Source of the DNA: Phoenix dactylifera
Lineage: Eukaryota; Streptophyta; Magnoliopsida; Arecales; Arecaceae
Assembly: GCF_009389715.1 (NCBI RefSeq)
Contig: NC_052404.1
Coordinates: forward strand, 9,074,745-9,138,744
Direction of reading: 5' to 3'
Length of the DNA stretch: 64,000 bases
The position numbers and the translations under genes are program-made. Shown here piece after piece: positions 37,437 to 52,439 of this stretch (its first letter is position 1; the number at the start of each line of letters is the position of its first letter). Under the pieces are notes generated by a model. It saw only the letters and a list, made by a program, of their open reading frames with translations, had not been told where the DNA came from and made no database searches.

Positions 37437-38040
37437 TAATCACGAAGACAATAATTTTACGTGGTTCATCCCAATACGGGTTACGTCCACGGAGGCCACA
37501 CACACAGATTTCAATATATTCAGCAAAGGTTACAATGATTTCTCTTTTCCGTTGGAGATTGCACACCTAGGGCTTACAAGAGAGATAGGACTCCAAAAGA
37601 AACTCTCTACAGCCGCTCTCATCACCTCTAGGGTTCACCAAAAAACCCTATTTATAGGTTTTCAACACATAAGGAAACTTCCCTACGAAACCCTAAGTCA
37701 AAAAAACCCATCTTGCCATCGTTTCAATGAATCCCGTGATCAGGAGTCGACTCTTCACTTTCAGGGGTCGACTCCCGATAAGTTCGAGTTGACTCGGACA
37801 TCCTCGGGTCAACTCCAAGTATCAGCACCGAAACTGGCACGCTCTGTCTTCCTGAGAGAGTCGACTCCTTCAACCTGCAGGAGTCGACTCCAGCAAGCAA
37901 CCCAAAAAACTACTCTCTGTTTCTTCAATGTGGCAGATGCGAGTCGACCCCCTCATCCCTGGGTCGACTCAAGCTTCACATGAGTCGACTCCTAGATGCT
38001 AGGGGTCGACTCCATTCAGTTGGCACAGACTTTTTCAAAC
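37437..38040 (+). repeat. Dispersed-repeat segment with a cluster of GTCGAC palindromes
   Basis: It begins near ATTTTACGTGGTTCATCCCA and contains about ten copies or near copies of GGAGTCGACTCC between 37741 and 38013, spaced irregularly. The composition suggests part of a retrotransposon or other repeat, but no termini are visible. Confidence 0.45.
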
Positions 38041-39839
38041 AAACTTGAGCCGAATTCAATTTGCAGTCGTTTCGAGTTTCGAAGTCGTTTCGAGTTTCGA
38101 GGTACATTTTCTCAACAGCCATTGCACTCCTATTCATATTATCACCACAGGAAGTACATTCAAATCTCAATTTGTAGCTCTATGATATCACATATTTCAT
38201 TGTTAGCTAAGCACTCATTTGTGTTGAGGTTAGAGTAAGGATAAGTGGATTCTATTTTATTTACTAAATTGAAACAACTTGTGGCTGACCAAACACAAAT
38301 GCAAGCATGGAAGCCATCTTATAATAGATAGCAACAGACAATAACTCGAAATATTGCTCAACAGAAGTAGGATACAATAAGTCATCTAGGCATATGGTTG
38401 CTCATCCAAATCTGCCCTCGGGCACAGGGTAAAAGTTGTGCTCATTAGACATATTCTGGACTAGTCTAATATGGGGTAAAAAGAAACCATTGAAACAAGA
38501 AGGGGATTTTGCAGTCCCACTAACAGATCTTGTTCTGTTGACTCCACACACTATCAAACTGGGCACTGGAGAATTATATCTACTTTCTTATGTAACACAA
38601 TATCTAAATCTGCACTAGTTTTCAACCTCGCTACCAGGGCCATTTCCATTCATCTGGAGACACTAGTGGGTGCCATGGGTGCCACTAGCAACACATACAA
38701 AGAATAAAACTCCAACGAAGTGCTATAAAAGATTCTCTTTAACATTTGATAGTCCAGCAAAAGACAAAAAGAAATTAAGCAGTAAATTAAAAGGAGCAGG
38801 CCATGATCAGCTTACCTCATTCCAAGATCTTCCTTGTGCGAGCCGTGGATAAACAGGAGCCTTTGGATTTGCAAAGGAAAATGCATTTGAAATTGCGACG
38901 ACCTTGGGCTGCAAATTTAGTATACAAGTTAATCCTGTACTGCACTAGCGGTGACAACTGCAATCAACAACCAAATAAGAAATCATCATCAAAAGTTATC
39001 ATAAGTAAATTTAATATTAAAAGTTTCAAATAGGAATATCATCAAACAGTAGCAAGTCATAAAGAAATGATGCGTTCTTTTGGAAGGAACAACCACCGTA
39101 GAAAGAAACAGGAAAACTAAAAGAAAGAGCTCTATGTTCGATCTTATCATTTGGTCCCATGCACAGGAAGAGAACAAAACAACAAAAAAGAGAGAGATTT
39201 ATCTTCAATAGCTCACAGTAGGAGATATTAATAGCAGATGTCGAACGGGTGGTGGCCAGGATCTACTATGACTAACTGGGTTTTTTGTCGAATAGATGGT
39301 GGGCTGATTATGCTATGCCTACTCTCAAGAAGGAAAAGAGATGCAGTTGAAGGGGCTGAAGGCGGCGCTGAACTCGCTGCTGCTATGGACGGTGAAGAGG
39401 AACTGCACGAGAGAGGAGGATGAGGAGCTCTATATATTGGTGCTGAACTAGCCGATGTACAAGACCATATCCTCCGACCAGCCCCAGTCACTTCTCCGCT
39501 GCTCAGTTTAAAGAAAGCCCATATGCCGATGACGAGGCTCTCTCTCGGGGTACCTCTAAGACTTGTAAGTGCCTGTTGTGAGCAAGCATGCGATTACTGC
39601 GGCACCTCCATAACTCCGAGGACTCACCAACCAAACCATTCTTCTCCCTCTGTCCAAGTTATTTAAGGGCATTAAAATGTATGAACAAAATTGGATGATA
39701 GTTAAGGAGAAGATAAGATATGAAGACCTTTTACCTGGAAAAAACAACTATATTAGTAGTTGCCATAGACAGCCTTCTCCTAAAATATATCTAGTAAATG
39801 GATCTAGCATTTATTGCAAAATAGGCTTGAAAGTTTTTG
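38041..39839. other. Intergenic, no gene recognised
   Basis: No known domain in any frame. A minus-strand Ser/Pro-rich frame at 39228-39491 has no supporting motif. Confidence 0.45.
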
Positions 39840-41104
39840 CAGGAGGATGACTCTTCTTGATGAAACCTTATTCAAAGAGTTTCCTATCGCCGGAAGTAAT
39901 TTGGAACGATGATTAGAAAAAATCTCAAAAGTTTATCTTCTATTTGGAAAGACATCAGTAAACAACTTAAAGTCTTTTGAAACTATTTATCATTTAAATT
40001 GGGAAATAGCAAGAACATCCGCCCTTGGGAGGATAGCTGACTGGGGCCTTTGAAGCTTTCTTCTTTATTTACTGAGCTCTATGCTAATTGAGTAAGGCAG
40101 GATTACATGGTTGCCTCGCAATAATCATAGAGAACACTCTCTTAGAAAGTTAAAGTAAGAGGACCTCTTACAAAACAACAAATGGATCAATTATATACCC
40201 TCAAAGAAGCCCTCTCTCTCATGTAAGACCGTCTCGAATGGGTGATGTCTCCCTGTGGAAACTCAGGAGGTTGTTTTACAATAAACTTTTTCTACAAATT
40301 TCTTAATAATAGTGGCCTTCGCTGTCCTTTTTATAACAGCCTGTGGAAAGCAGCTTTACAAAAAAAAAGTGAGAATTTTTATATGGCTTGCGCTCAGAAG
40401 AGATTCTTGTTAAGAAAGGATGACAAATTAGTGATGGATGTGTACTGTATGGAAAAAAGAACCGAAACGATCTCCAATCTACTAATTAGGTGCTCATTTG
40501 CCTGCAGTTTATGGACAATAATTAAAAGGCAGCTAAATCTGAGAGAATGGCCTATCAGCACTAATGATTTGTGGACCAAATGGAGAAACAGAAAATTTCA
40601 ACAATCAATGAGAAGAGTTGTAGATTAGTTGATTGCTGCTATTTGTTGGAAAATATAGAAGGAGTGAAATGCTCAAAATTTTTTTAAAGAAATCAAGTTC
40701 TATCCATTGTGTTTTGTATAAAATCTTGTTAACATTTTTCAGCTGGAAGTGTCTGTGTTTAGAAAAGCTACTTAATCCTCATCTAAAATTTGGAATAATC
40801 TCGCAACATTGGTACCGCATGTTGAAAGACATTAATTTGTCTTTGTAGAAGAAGGCTAACTCATATCAGGATACAAAGTTTATATAGTTGTATACTGAAT
40901 ATACAGAGATCTTTCAAATCACCTAGGAGATTATTCAGCTTGTTGAATACTTTACAGGTCTACTTGTAGATCACTATCTTTTGTGAAACATTTTTATTGC
41001 TCTTTTGTATTTTTTTTTGCAAATTCTTTATAAATAGTTTATGTAAAGTTTTCTTTTCTAATAAAGGCTAGGTGGCTCTGCCTCCCTCTTCATTAAAAAA
41101 AAAA
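39840..41104 (+). mobile_element. 5'-truncated LINE with zinc-binding RT tail and poly(A)
   Basis: The plus-strand translation resembles the C-terminal end of plant LINE ORF2. It has SFKLGNSKNIRPWED-type linker text near 40000, then the zf-RVT region at about 40242-40628 with FYNSLWKAALQKKSENFYMA and LLIRCSFACSLWTIIKRQL. Several stops interrupt the region before and after this frame, so it is inactive. It ends with a likely polyadenylation signal AATAAAGG and an A run at 41095-41104. The 5' edge is approximate. Confidence 0.78.
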
Positions 41105-41262
41105 TAAGCGTCTCTACTGGATTGGCCGCATAAGCGGCCATCCAATTTGCAATAAAATTGGCCTCCTTAAAAACGTGCTTGGCCTGAAAAGCTATCTCAT
41201 TCCTCCCTATCAGCCAAATATCCCGAAACTGGGTGGTCGTCACTCGAGCCCAAAAACGTCAA
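41105..41262 (-). mobile_element. LINE RNase H fragment (minus strand)
   Basis: The minus-strand frame reads AFQAKHVFKEANFIANWMAA, which matches the end of the RNase H domain of plant LINEs (H-xREAN--ADWMA). It abuts the poly(A) tail of the plus-strand LINE, so two LINE pieces lie tail to tail or one inserted next to the other. Confidence 0.6.
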
Positions 41263-42019
41263 ATCTTTGGAAAGAACAAAACTCACCTTCTTTTTTTTTT
41301 TTCTTTCTTCCTTTTTTTTGTTAGATAACAAAACTCTACTTCGTCTTCTATAATACATTGAGTTTTGCTGTGGCACATTTTATTAGTTTCACGAAAAAAA
41401 GTGATGATCCCTGGCCGTCCTTTTCATGGGGGTAAAAAATAAAAATACGTATGCAACGGTTACCAGTTATTGCATGGCTGCTTCTCTTTATGTTTGATTA
41501 CTTTATTCAACCCGTCCTCCTCCATCTATACCATGCCCGTCTCCGCCGCTTGGTATCCCTGCCCCACCTCCTCGCTGCCACCTCTGCAGCCCCTCCACGA
41601 CCCACGGCGTACGCCACCTCCTAGAAGTGGATAACACCACTCCAAGATTGCCGGTTTATCCGAGAGGCAATGGAGGTGGTGGAGAGAGGGGATATGCAAC
41701 CAAACGACTGGGATTTGAGAGCAGCCATGTTTGTTGATTGGAACTGCTCGGCAGCAAGGACGGCAAGCACCGACGGCAAGGTGGAAGAGAGTGGAGGTAA
41801 ATTTTGAGCTAAGGTTTTCGCAGGAGAGGTGGCTCCTACCAATGAAGGGGGTCGAGTAGGCAACCACCGCACGATAAGGAAGGAGAAGGAGGAGGGGATA
41901 AGAGGAAGAGGAGGAAGAAGGATTTTAAAATAAGAAAGAGTCTTTGTAGTAATTACGTAAAAACTAGCATCTAAAACTGGAGCTCTTATGTGAGACCTAT
42001 TCCCGGCATTATGCTCCAA
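41263..42019. other. Spacer next to the inverted duplication, no gene recognised
   Basis: Minus-strand frames at 41526-42019 are open but have no motif and overlap each other. The segment ends exactly where the peroxidase inverted arm begins. Confidence 0.45.
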
Positions 42020-42299
42020 AAATAGGAATATTTATCTATAACATTGAGATAATTAAGTTAGAGTTTATACACAATAAACCATCACACCATCATTTATAAA
42101 AATGGCCTATTACATTCAACAAATCTTTATTACCATTAATAATTAATTTTAAGACAGCAAATTTATGACCATTACATTCAACAAATCTTCATGGCCGTTG
42201 ATTATAATAAAAAGACAGCAAATTTATGAATTAACATAGTTTAATATATATATGAGACACAATTATGAATTTCATAATAAAGCGACCAAGCAAACCAAA

Positions 42300-44015
<1,716 letters not shown>

Positions 44016-44070
44016 GAGGATTTGTGATGATATCTATGGCGCTCTTGTTAGCTAAAGGATCTGGACGGGT

Positions 44071-44079
44071 CTTTATATA
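44071..44079 (-). promoter_or_regulatory. TATA box of peroxidase B (TATATAAAG)
   Basis: Canonical box read on the minus strand, about 56 bp before the start codon. It aligns with the degenerate box of copy A. Confidence 0.75.
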
Positions 44080-45394
44080 GACGAGAGTTAAGATATTTTT
44101 ATTCCTCCATGGCAGCATACGAGGTCCGATAGCGTAAAAAGAGAGTGCTTGACTTCGTCTATAGATAGATGTTTCCTCCGACTTATATCAGAAAAAAGAC
44201 TTCGGCTATAGATGTTGATTTTCTTTCTTCTACTTAGTCTGCAGGTTCCGGTGATTGGACGCGACAAATCTGCTAGTTTTACGTGGTTTCCAACCTATCT
44301 CGAGAAGCGATGACATAACCCATATTTTCATTCTCAAATTACACAGCCCATCTCATGAAGCATACTGACTACATTTCAGTATCACTGCGAATATATTAGA
44401 AGTGGACTGGGCAATTTGGAACCCACCTTCCTCTTGACTATTCAAGAAACCTCTCTGTTTTCATGAACCTGCTACAGGTCCGTAAGCTAGATAAATAATG
44501 CATATTGTCCGCGACTTCTAATTGCATCAGAAACGGTATTTAGAACGCGCAACATACACTAAACTACTCACGTGAGGCATTTATTTAGTTAATCATGCCA
44601 AACTGACCTGTTCCGAATTTCAATGCAAGTAGGTAGCATCATGTATCCGCTAGAATTTGCCTAGAAACATTTTCATTCTTCCTTCTGAAAAGAACTTCCC
44701 TAGAAACATGCTGTAACCTGCATATTGGTAGCGACAAAAGCCTAATATATATATTGAGTTGCTACAGAAATGTAAACCTCAAACATGATGAATCCAATAA
44801 AAATGACTCCAATTTAAGGAATGAAATATATATGAATGTGTCAACTAGGCAGTTAGCTGCTCAAATCACTAACAAACTATTGCACTATATACCTACTTCC
44901 AACTGCCTTATATTTTATTTTCCTTCGCCTTCATTTATGTTCTGTTTCCTTCTTGGACAAGAAAACTGTCTTTTCTCAATGCATGCGCTTCTCATTGGTT
45001 CAAATAGAAATTATACCCAAGGGTCGTTATACTAGCTCAATAGTATATAGGACCAATTTTTTTTGCCACATTCCATGTTTAGCCACCTCAGCATTAGAAA
45101 GTAAAAAAAAAAAGAGGAAGCTTGGGCTCCAACCCCTCCCCGGGTGGACAGAGCTCTAGCCGTCCTCCTGTTCAAAGTGAACGGCAAAGTGTTGGCGTTG
45201 TCGATGTCCGAATCTCCACCTACATCCTCCATCTCCCGAGAGCGCCACCGAATAACTCCCAATCAGAGGTGTCTCGTCTCAAATGACTCTGCCACAAAAT
45301 CCTGGGTTGGTAATAAAATTAGCCTTTTCCATGGGGATAACATATTAAATCAATCAGCAATGTAAGTAATAATTAAATTAAATTAGCCCCCGTT

Positions 45395-45476
45395 TTTTAA
45401 GGTAATAGGGAGCCCCCAGGGCCTAAAAACAAAGAAAATATTACGACCTACAACTATGCTTGAACCTAATTTCGAC
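45395..45476 (-). mobile_element. Probable LINE 3' tail fragment
   Basis: A short T-rich start followed by AGGGCCTAAAAACAAAGAAA and ACAACTATGCTTGA, shared with 26468-26536. Probably a minus-strand LINE tail that landed next to the peroxidase B arm. Confidence 0.35.
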
Positions 45477-46240
45477 AAGAGAGTCGTCATTGGGATAGGC
45501 GACCTGAAATCTTCCATGCATATTTTCTCAAGGATACTTGGCTATGCTGAAACTAATTTACCAATCAAGTATCTGGGATTGCGGCTTCAAGGCTCGTGTG
45601 TCAAATTGGTAACTCTTGGAGGAAAAAGATAGAGAAGAACTTAGCATCATGTAAGGCTGCAAATGGATCGGGCTGACCCATAGAGCTGGGTCAGGTCCTA
45701 AAATTGGACTCGTTCCATTTTTTGAGTCAGGTCTGGGTTTATTGAATTCAGAACCGATCCGACACAACCCGACCATTTGAAATTTGGATAATTTTGGATT
45801 TTCAATCTTATGATCCAACCCGAATCTGTAAGATTATTTGGTCCTACGGGTCGCAGCACACTGGGGTGCAAAAAAATTGTGAAGACAGAATGGGTTGACT
45901 CGAAACGGACTCAACCCTAACCCAAACTGGACCAAATTTTTTTGGGTTGGGTTCAGGTTATATATGGCCTCGACCTGACCCGAATGACCCGTTGGGTCAA
46001 AAATTGTAGTGGTGGACCCAACCCAACCCTTTATTGGGTTGGGTCTGGGTCCAAAATTAGGATCTGAACAAGGAACCGGCCGGGTTGAGTCAGGATCACT
46101 CATTACCCAAGCCGATCCGACCCATTTACACCCCTAACATCATGGAAAGGGAGGGTTCTAACATTAGCTAGCAGATTAATGCTAGTGAATGCAGTTTTAA
46201 GTAAAATTCCAGTGTTTTGGATGGCTGCTTTCTTCTTACC
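45477..46240 (+). mobile_element. LINE reverse-transcriptase fragment, split by a MITE
   Basis: The left part reads IFSRILGYAETNLPIKYLGL and the right part SWKGRVLTLASRLMLVNAVL followed by SKIPVFWMAAFFLP. These are consecutive blocks of a plant LINE reverse transcriptase. The 486-bp MITE at 45652-46137 lies exactly between them. No other LINE part is seen, so this is a short dead fragment. Confidence 0.8.
45652..46137 (+). mobile_element. TCGGGT-rich MITE, copy 2, nested in a LINE
   Basis: Same family and orientation as 33714-34235, here 486 bp. It is flanked by the perfect 7-bp repeat CATCATG (45645-45651 and 46138-46144). Termini are TAAGGCTGCAAAT and, in reverse, TTAGGGGTGTAAATGGGTCG. No coding capacity. 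Confidence 0.82.
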
Positions 46241-47415
46241 TTCTCTCTCTCTTTTTTTTTTGTCTTTCCCTTTTATAGAGGCAGCCCAGCAAGTGGAATT
46301 ACTCTAGTCAAATGCTTAAAATAGTACCTCACAAGTTTCAAGCATGCAGCTTCCTTGACTTGGAGGAGGAGTGTAATCACTTGGTTAAGGCCTAGATAAT
46401 GCTAGAATTACAAATTAGGTTAGAGATGGATAAAAATATCAGCTTCTCTATTTATCTAGTCATATTGCCAACAGCTAGTATTTTAATTAATAGATGTTGA
46501 CACCCCCAACATCTATTATTTTAATATCTATAGCTCGTATTGCTTGAATCTGAGGCAAACCTACCATCTTGTCTATAGGTTGTATTGCTTGAATCTGAGC
46601 TAAACCTACCATCTTGTTCTATTTCTGAGCAAATAAAGAACATATATCCTATCTCATTACAATAATTTCTCTCAGTTTCAGCTTGGAAAGCCTTGGCCTG
46701 CGAAGTTTTATCCTTTTTTTAAAAATTTCTCTAGTGTTGGTTGTGGACTTCTTCATTTTGAGCATTAAGTTAATTACACTCAACCCTTATAATACCACAA
46801 ATACTAATAATTAAACAGACTGACTCAATCAATAGCGTAGGGAGAAGCTATCTTATACAACCGCCGTTTCCAATTTTTGTCGGTTCACAGGCAGTCTTGT
46901 TGCTATCCGGTCAACGGGAGCCAGAGATTTCCTGTGGCATTCCGTAAAGTATGTTTCTGGTCCAAAGAGCAGTATATATTAAACGATAACGAGATAGAGT
47001 GTAGGGGTTGGTTTGGATTTGATTCTAATTAACTTTTATTTTTATATTTTGGTGAGTGATGGTTGATTTGGAGTGTTATCGACAAACTAGAATGACTTGG
47101 CCCGGAGGTACGTCAAATCCTAATTCGTCATCAGAATACTAAAATATGATATAGTTCGGGAGTTCTTCTGGTTCTTACTGTAAATAATAGATCAGCATGG
47201 GCTTCGTCTGAAATGTTGCTGCTAATTAATAATAAAATTAGAATTCATTCACCTCATTTAGTGCGTCGTCTGCTGACCAAGACTTGGTCTTCAATTCAGT
47301 CTTTCCTCCATGAGCTTCAAGGTTCTTGGGCGTAGGCACAACCACATATATGGTAGATGAAAAAAAATGCTAGAGATCATCTATGCTAAGTTCACCAATT
47401 TTCATATGGAAAACA
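46241..47415. other. Intergenic, no gene recognised
   Basis: It contains a short local repeat of GCTCGTATTGCTTGAATCTGA type at 46530-46620. No gene is visible. Confidence 0.5.
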
Positions 47416-47877
47416 AGGACTCATTTGGTTCGCAGAAAGAATTTTTCTTAAATATTTTTCTGCGAAGCTGATGCCTGAAGATATGATGCCTAGAAAAGTG
47501 ATTTTTGCATTTTTAATTGATTATAGAAAAGTGATGCATTTTAGAATGGCTTATATTTAGTTGAACATCTACTTTTCTGAAAAAAATTATATAAAATATC
47601 TGTTATGCCCTTAATAAAGAGAAAGATCTTATCTCATTTTATTTAAAAGCGCAAGGACACTTTTGGGGAAAAAAATTACCCCAATTCCAAGCCATTGGGA
47701 ATTTGACTTTGGCATATCCTTTATAGATTTTTTTTCCATAAATGTGAAAATCTTATTTTCATAGAAAAACTATTTTTCATTTTTCTTGTTTGAAACTCTA
47801 ATCAAACATAAGATATTTTTTTATTTTTCTATTGGCATACTTTCCCTCCTCCTCTCCTCTCAAATCAAACAAGTCCT
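47416..47877. mobile_element. Probable MITE
   Basis: Inverted ends AGGACTCATTTGGTTCG and, in reverse, AGGACTTGTTTGATTTG bound a 460-bp AT-rich block. Flanks CAA and TAA could be a decayed 3-bp duplication of the Harbinger type. Confidence 0.5.
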
Positions 47878-48808
47878 AATTGGTTAAGCGATGCATATAT
47901 AGGACAGATGGTACCATCTACCTCTCATGTACAGCAGACTATATCATGTCAGGCCAGACCATCACACTGAATAGCCAGCGCAAATTATGTTAATATGCAT
48001 TGGGAGAACCATTGGATCTAAAATATCGATAGCCAAACGTGACATACATGATGTTTTTGGGAAAAAAAAAAAGTGACTTCAATTGATTGTCAAATAAAAG
48101 TTAATGTTTTTAAAAAAGAAAATGCAACTAGTGAGTTAATTAAATTATGAGGCATCAAATATACATTCATGTCTTAGGCAAAATGTGCTGCCTTTGCACT
48201 ATTGCTGCTTGCTGGTTAGCATGCATGGGTCCATTATAGCGCAGATCAAACATGTGGAAGCTGCCATGCAAGCTGATGGTCTACGCGTTCACCTTAATCT
48301 ACTCGATAATTGAATGCCAACTAGAGTTGCACATTCCATCAAGATTAATTTTACAACATGCATGGAACCATAGAACTTTTTACCACCGTAATTTTTTACA
48401 ACATCTGCACGTACACCTGCTATATATCTAGGCATGCATTTCCCCTTTATATTCAAATACGAACGTACTTAACTATTTTTAATAGGCTTCAGAAAAACAC
48501 CTGCTATAGATAGTTGCGTGTCTTCGAAAAACCACCCTCTTCTTCATGTCTAGTGCTTTTCCTTCGGAAGGGAACATTGGAAGCTTTTGATGCCCCTCCC
48601 ACGGAGTAGAAGATTTCTCCGGCTTTGCTTAAGCTTTGAGTTAGCTAAGTCGAACGGGTAAGCGATAACTCCAGGATCAGAAGAAACCCGTCATCAGAAA
48701 GTTCCATATTATATATAAACACGTCTTCTTGAATACAATGCATTTGGTACATTAAACAATTAGAGGTTAGTAGCCTCCTGATACGTCATAGGTCAATCTT
48801 TCCATGGT
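47878..48808. other. 5' flank of peroxidase C
   Basis: No gene. The last 100 bp hold the promoter of peroxidase C. Confidence 0.5.
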
Positions 48809-48815
48809 TATATAG
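48809..48815 (+). promoter_or_regulatory. TATA box of peroxidase C (TATATAG)
   Basis: About 70 bp upstream of the start codon, the same spacing range as in A and B. Confidence 0.6.
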
Positions 48816-48879
48816 ACACTCCAAGTCTCCAAAAACCTTACCCTCCCCCTATCATCATAAAAGAGCTGGGTGTCTCTCC

Positions 48880-50215
<1,336 letters not shown>

Positions 50216-51480
50216 GATGAGATGAAGAGTTTGGTTGGTTGTTTGGATTCGAGGGTTTTGTACATGGCGTGGCACTGTGCTGTTTCTGGGTGTTCACGAG
50301 ATGGATTCTTGTATGTATTAAGTGTTTTTAGCAAAAGGTTTCATGCATTACTTTAGCATCAGAGGATTCTGTTTTTTACCTTGGTTGCATTTCAGCCAGC
50401 TGCATCTTCTATAAGATATTCTTTTGGAAGTCGAATATGATTGAAACATATTTGTTATGACTATTATTCAATTGGCAAGTTTTAACTTTACAACTTCAAA
50501 GTTCTTAGCTTAATCACTTTTTACTCGATCCTCTATTCATTGTACATAGTCCCGTACGATGTACATTCCCTTTTCTCTTGGCATTTTTTTGGGCCTCCCT
50601 TATCATAAAAAATAATAAAAAAAAAAAAAACTTTAGCAATTGAGAAGTACAGATGATGTTCCATTACATTGCTAAAGCTAAGTCACTACATCTACTTAGC
50701 AACTGATAAAAAAACGATTTTTTTTTTTCAAATTTAGGTTATCACTTACATAATACCTATATATATATATATATATAGGTTATCTCAAACACGTACAACA
50801 AATGAAGAACACTCGGTACCTATGCAGAACAAAAGAATCTGAATTTCCCACTGGAGCTGCAAAGAGTCGAACAGCTAATTATCGTGACAGAGAGAAAGAG
50901 CATGTTACTTCTCGGCCGATACATGGTGACCAAAGTTTCAATATATTATATTAGCTGGTACTGTTTTAAGGAATAAATGGGAGTTTCTTTGAGCGAGCCT
51001 GCTTTAGAAATAAGTAAACCTTTGTGTGCAGAGCTTTTGGGCATTATAAAAGATTGTCTATAATTGCTTTCCTTGTTTTGGTCTTTCCTATCGACTTGTA
51101 TACTTCACCATTATGTATCTATCTTAACTTGCAATCAACCATTAGACCTGGTCGCCACGATTATGCCATGTATAGCTATTTTATGTGTGTAAAAGACACT
51201 GTTGAAATGGATTAATACTCCCTTCCTCTGGTTGAACACTTCAGGTATACAGAAACTCGGAACTCAGGTGCTTATGCTTGGCTCTCGAAACTATTTTAAA
51301 TCATGGACACCAAAATTCCGAAACCTTCGAATCTTCAAAAGACCTATTAAGTGATTTACAATATATTATGTAAAACGAAGTGTTGAATGCAATCACCTTG
51401 TCCTGGTGTAACAGGTTTCTCAACAACCATTTTTTAATAGCTAAAGATCATGTTCAATGTGTGTCGTGGTGTAGCAAGTT
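50216..51480. other. Intergenic, no gene recognised
   Basis: 3' flank of peroxidase C and AT-rich DNA with a small inverted repeat CTTTAGCAAT/ATTGCTAAAG at about 50630-50680. No coding signal is seen. Confidence 0.5.
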
Positions 51481-52222
51481 TGTGAGGACCCATGCGGGCG
51501 TGTGTTTAGTCTCACATCGGTTATTCGCTGAATAAATCTTGGATACTTATATACAAGATCAAGAAATCCAAATAACATATTCCGGCTAGCCATTTTGGGT
51601 GAGGTTCTAAGTTGTGACAAATGGTATCAGAGCGGGTCCGGCCCATAACCTATGTGAACTAAAAGATACTGTAGTACATTTCATTGGGATTGACTATGGG
51701 CCGATCATGGTGCTTGTGATTAGATTTGAATGAATTTGAACCCTTTAACTGACGAGGACGTCAAGGCTTAAATGGGAGGAGTATGTAAGGACTCGTGCTG
51801 GCATGTGTTTAGTCCCACATCGGTTATTCACTGGATAGATCTTGAGTACTTATATATGATCAATGAACCCAAATAATACCTTCCGGCTAGCCATTTTGAA
51901 TGAGGTCCTAAGTTGCTACAAATGGTATCAGAGCCAACCCGGCTCATAGCCTATGCGGACTAGGGGACACTATAGTACGGATTCATTGGAGCTGACCACG
52001 GGCCGATCATGGTGTTTGTGATTCGATTTGAATGGATTTGAATCCTTAGCCCAACGAGGACGTTAAGGCTTAGACAGAGAGAGAATGCAAGGATCCGTAC
52101 AGGTGTGTGTTTAGTCCCACATCGGTTAGTTGTTGGGTAGATCTTGGATACTTATACAAGATTAAAGAATTTAAATAATACCTTCAGACTAGATATTTTA
52201 GGTGAGGTCCTGAATTGTTTCA
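51481..52222 (+). mobile_element. Tandem TRIM array with three LTRs and two internal regions
   Basis: Same family as the TRIM at 10398-10836. LTRs are at 51481-51619, 51784-51920 and 52086-52222 (139, 137 and 137 bp). Each of the first two is followed by a TGGTATCAGAGC primer site (51622-51633 and 51923-51934) and an internal region of about 165 bp. LTRs differ visibly from each other, so the array is older than the 10.4-kb copy. No target duplication could be recognised at its ends. The order LTR-internal-LTR-internal-LTR fits unequal recombination between LTRs. Confidence 0.85.
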
Positions 52223-52439
52223 GACTCTATTAGTTATACTCACTCTAAATGTGAGCGGCTCTTGTACCAAAAGAAAAAGAAAAAATATACATCAAACGTA
52301 ATTTAGTGCTCAAAATCTGGATCTGCTCGAGCCCTCAACCCTTCCCATCCCTCCCACGCCCATCATAACCTGAGACACAAGCTATAGCAAACTCCAGTCT
52401 CCACGCACGTTTCCACCTCAGTCCCTGTCGGCAAACCAA

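Noticed and set aside
37552-37983. Plus-strand 143-codon frame
   Set aside because: It lies in the GTCGAC-rich dispersed repeat and has no domain.
40242-40628. Plus-strand 128-codon frame as a host gene
   Set aside because: It matches the zinc-binding region at the end of plant LINE ORF2, and stops surround it.
41526-42019. Two overlapping minus-strand frames beside the inverted arm
   Set aside because: No motif; Ser/Pro/Arg-rich composition and mutual overlap suggest chance.
51481-52222. Regularly spaced repeats as a CRISPR-like array
   Set aside because: Plant nuclear DNA. The repeats are 137-bp LTRs with primer sites and polypurine tracts.
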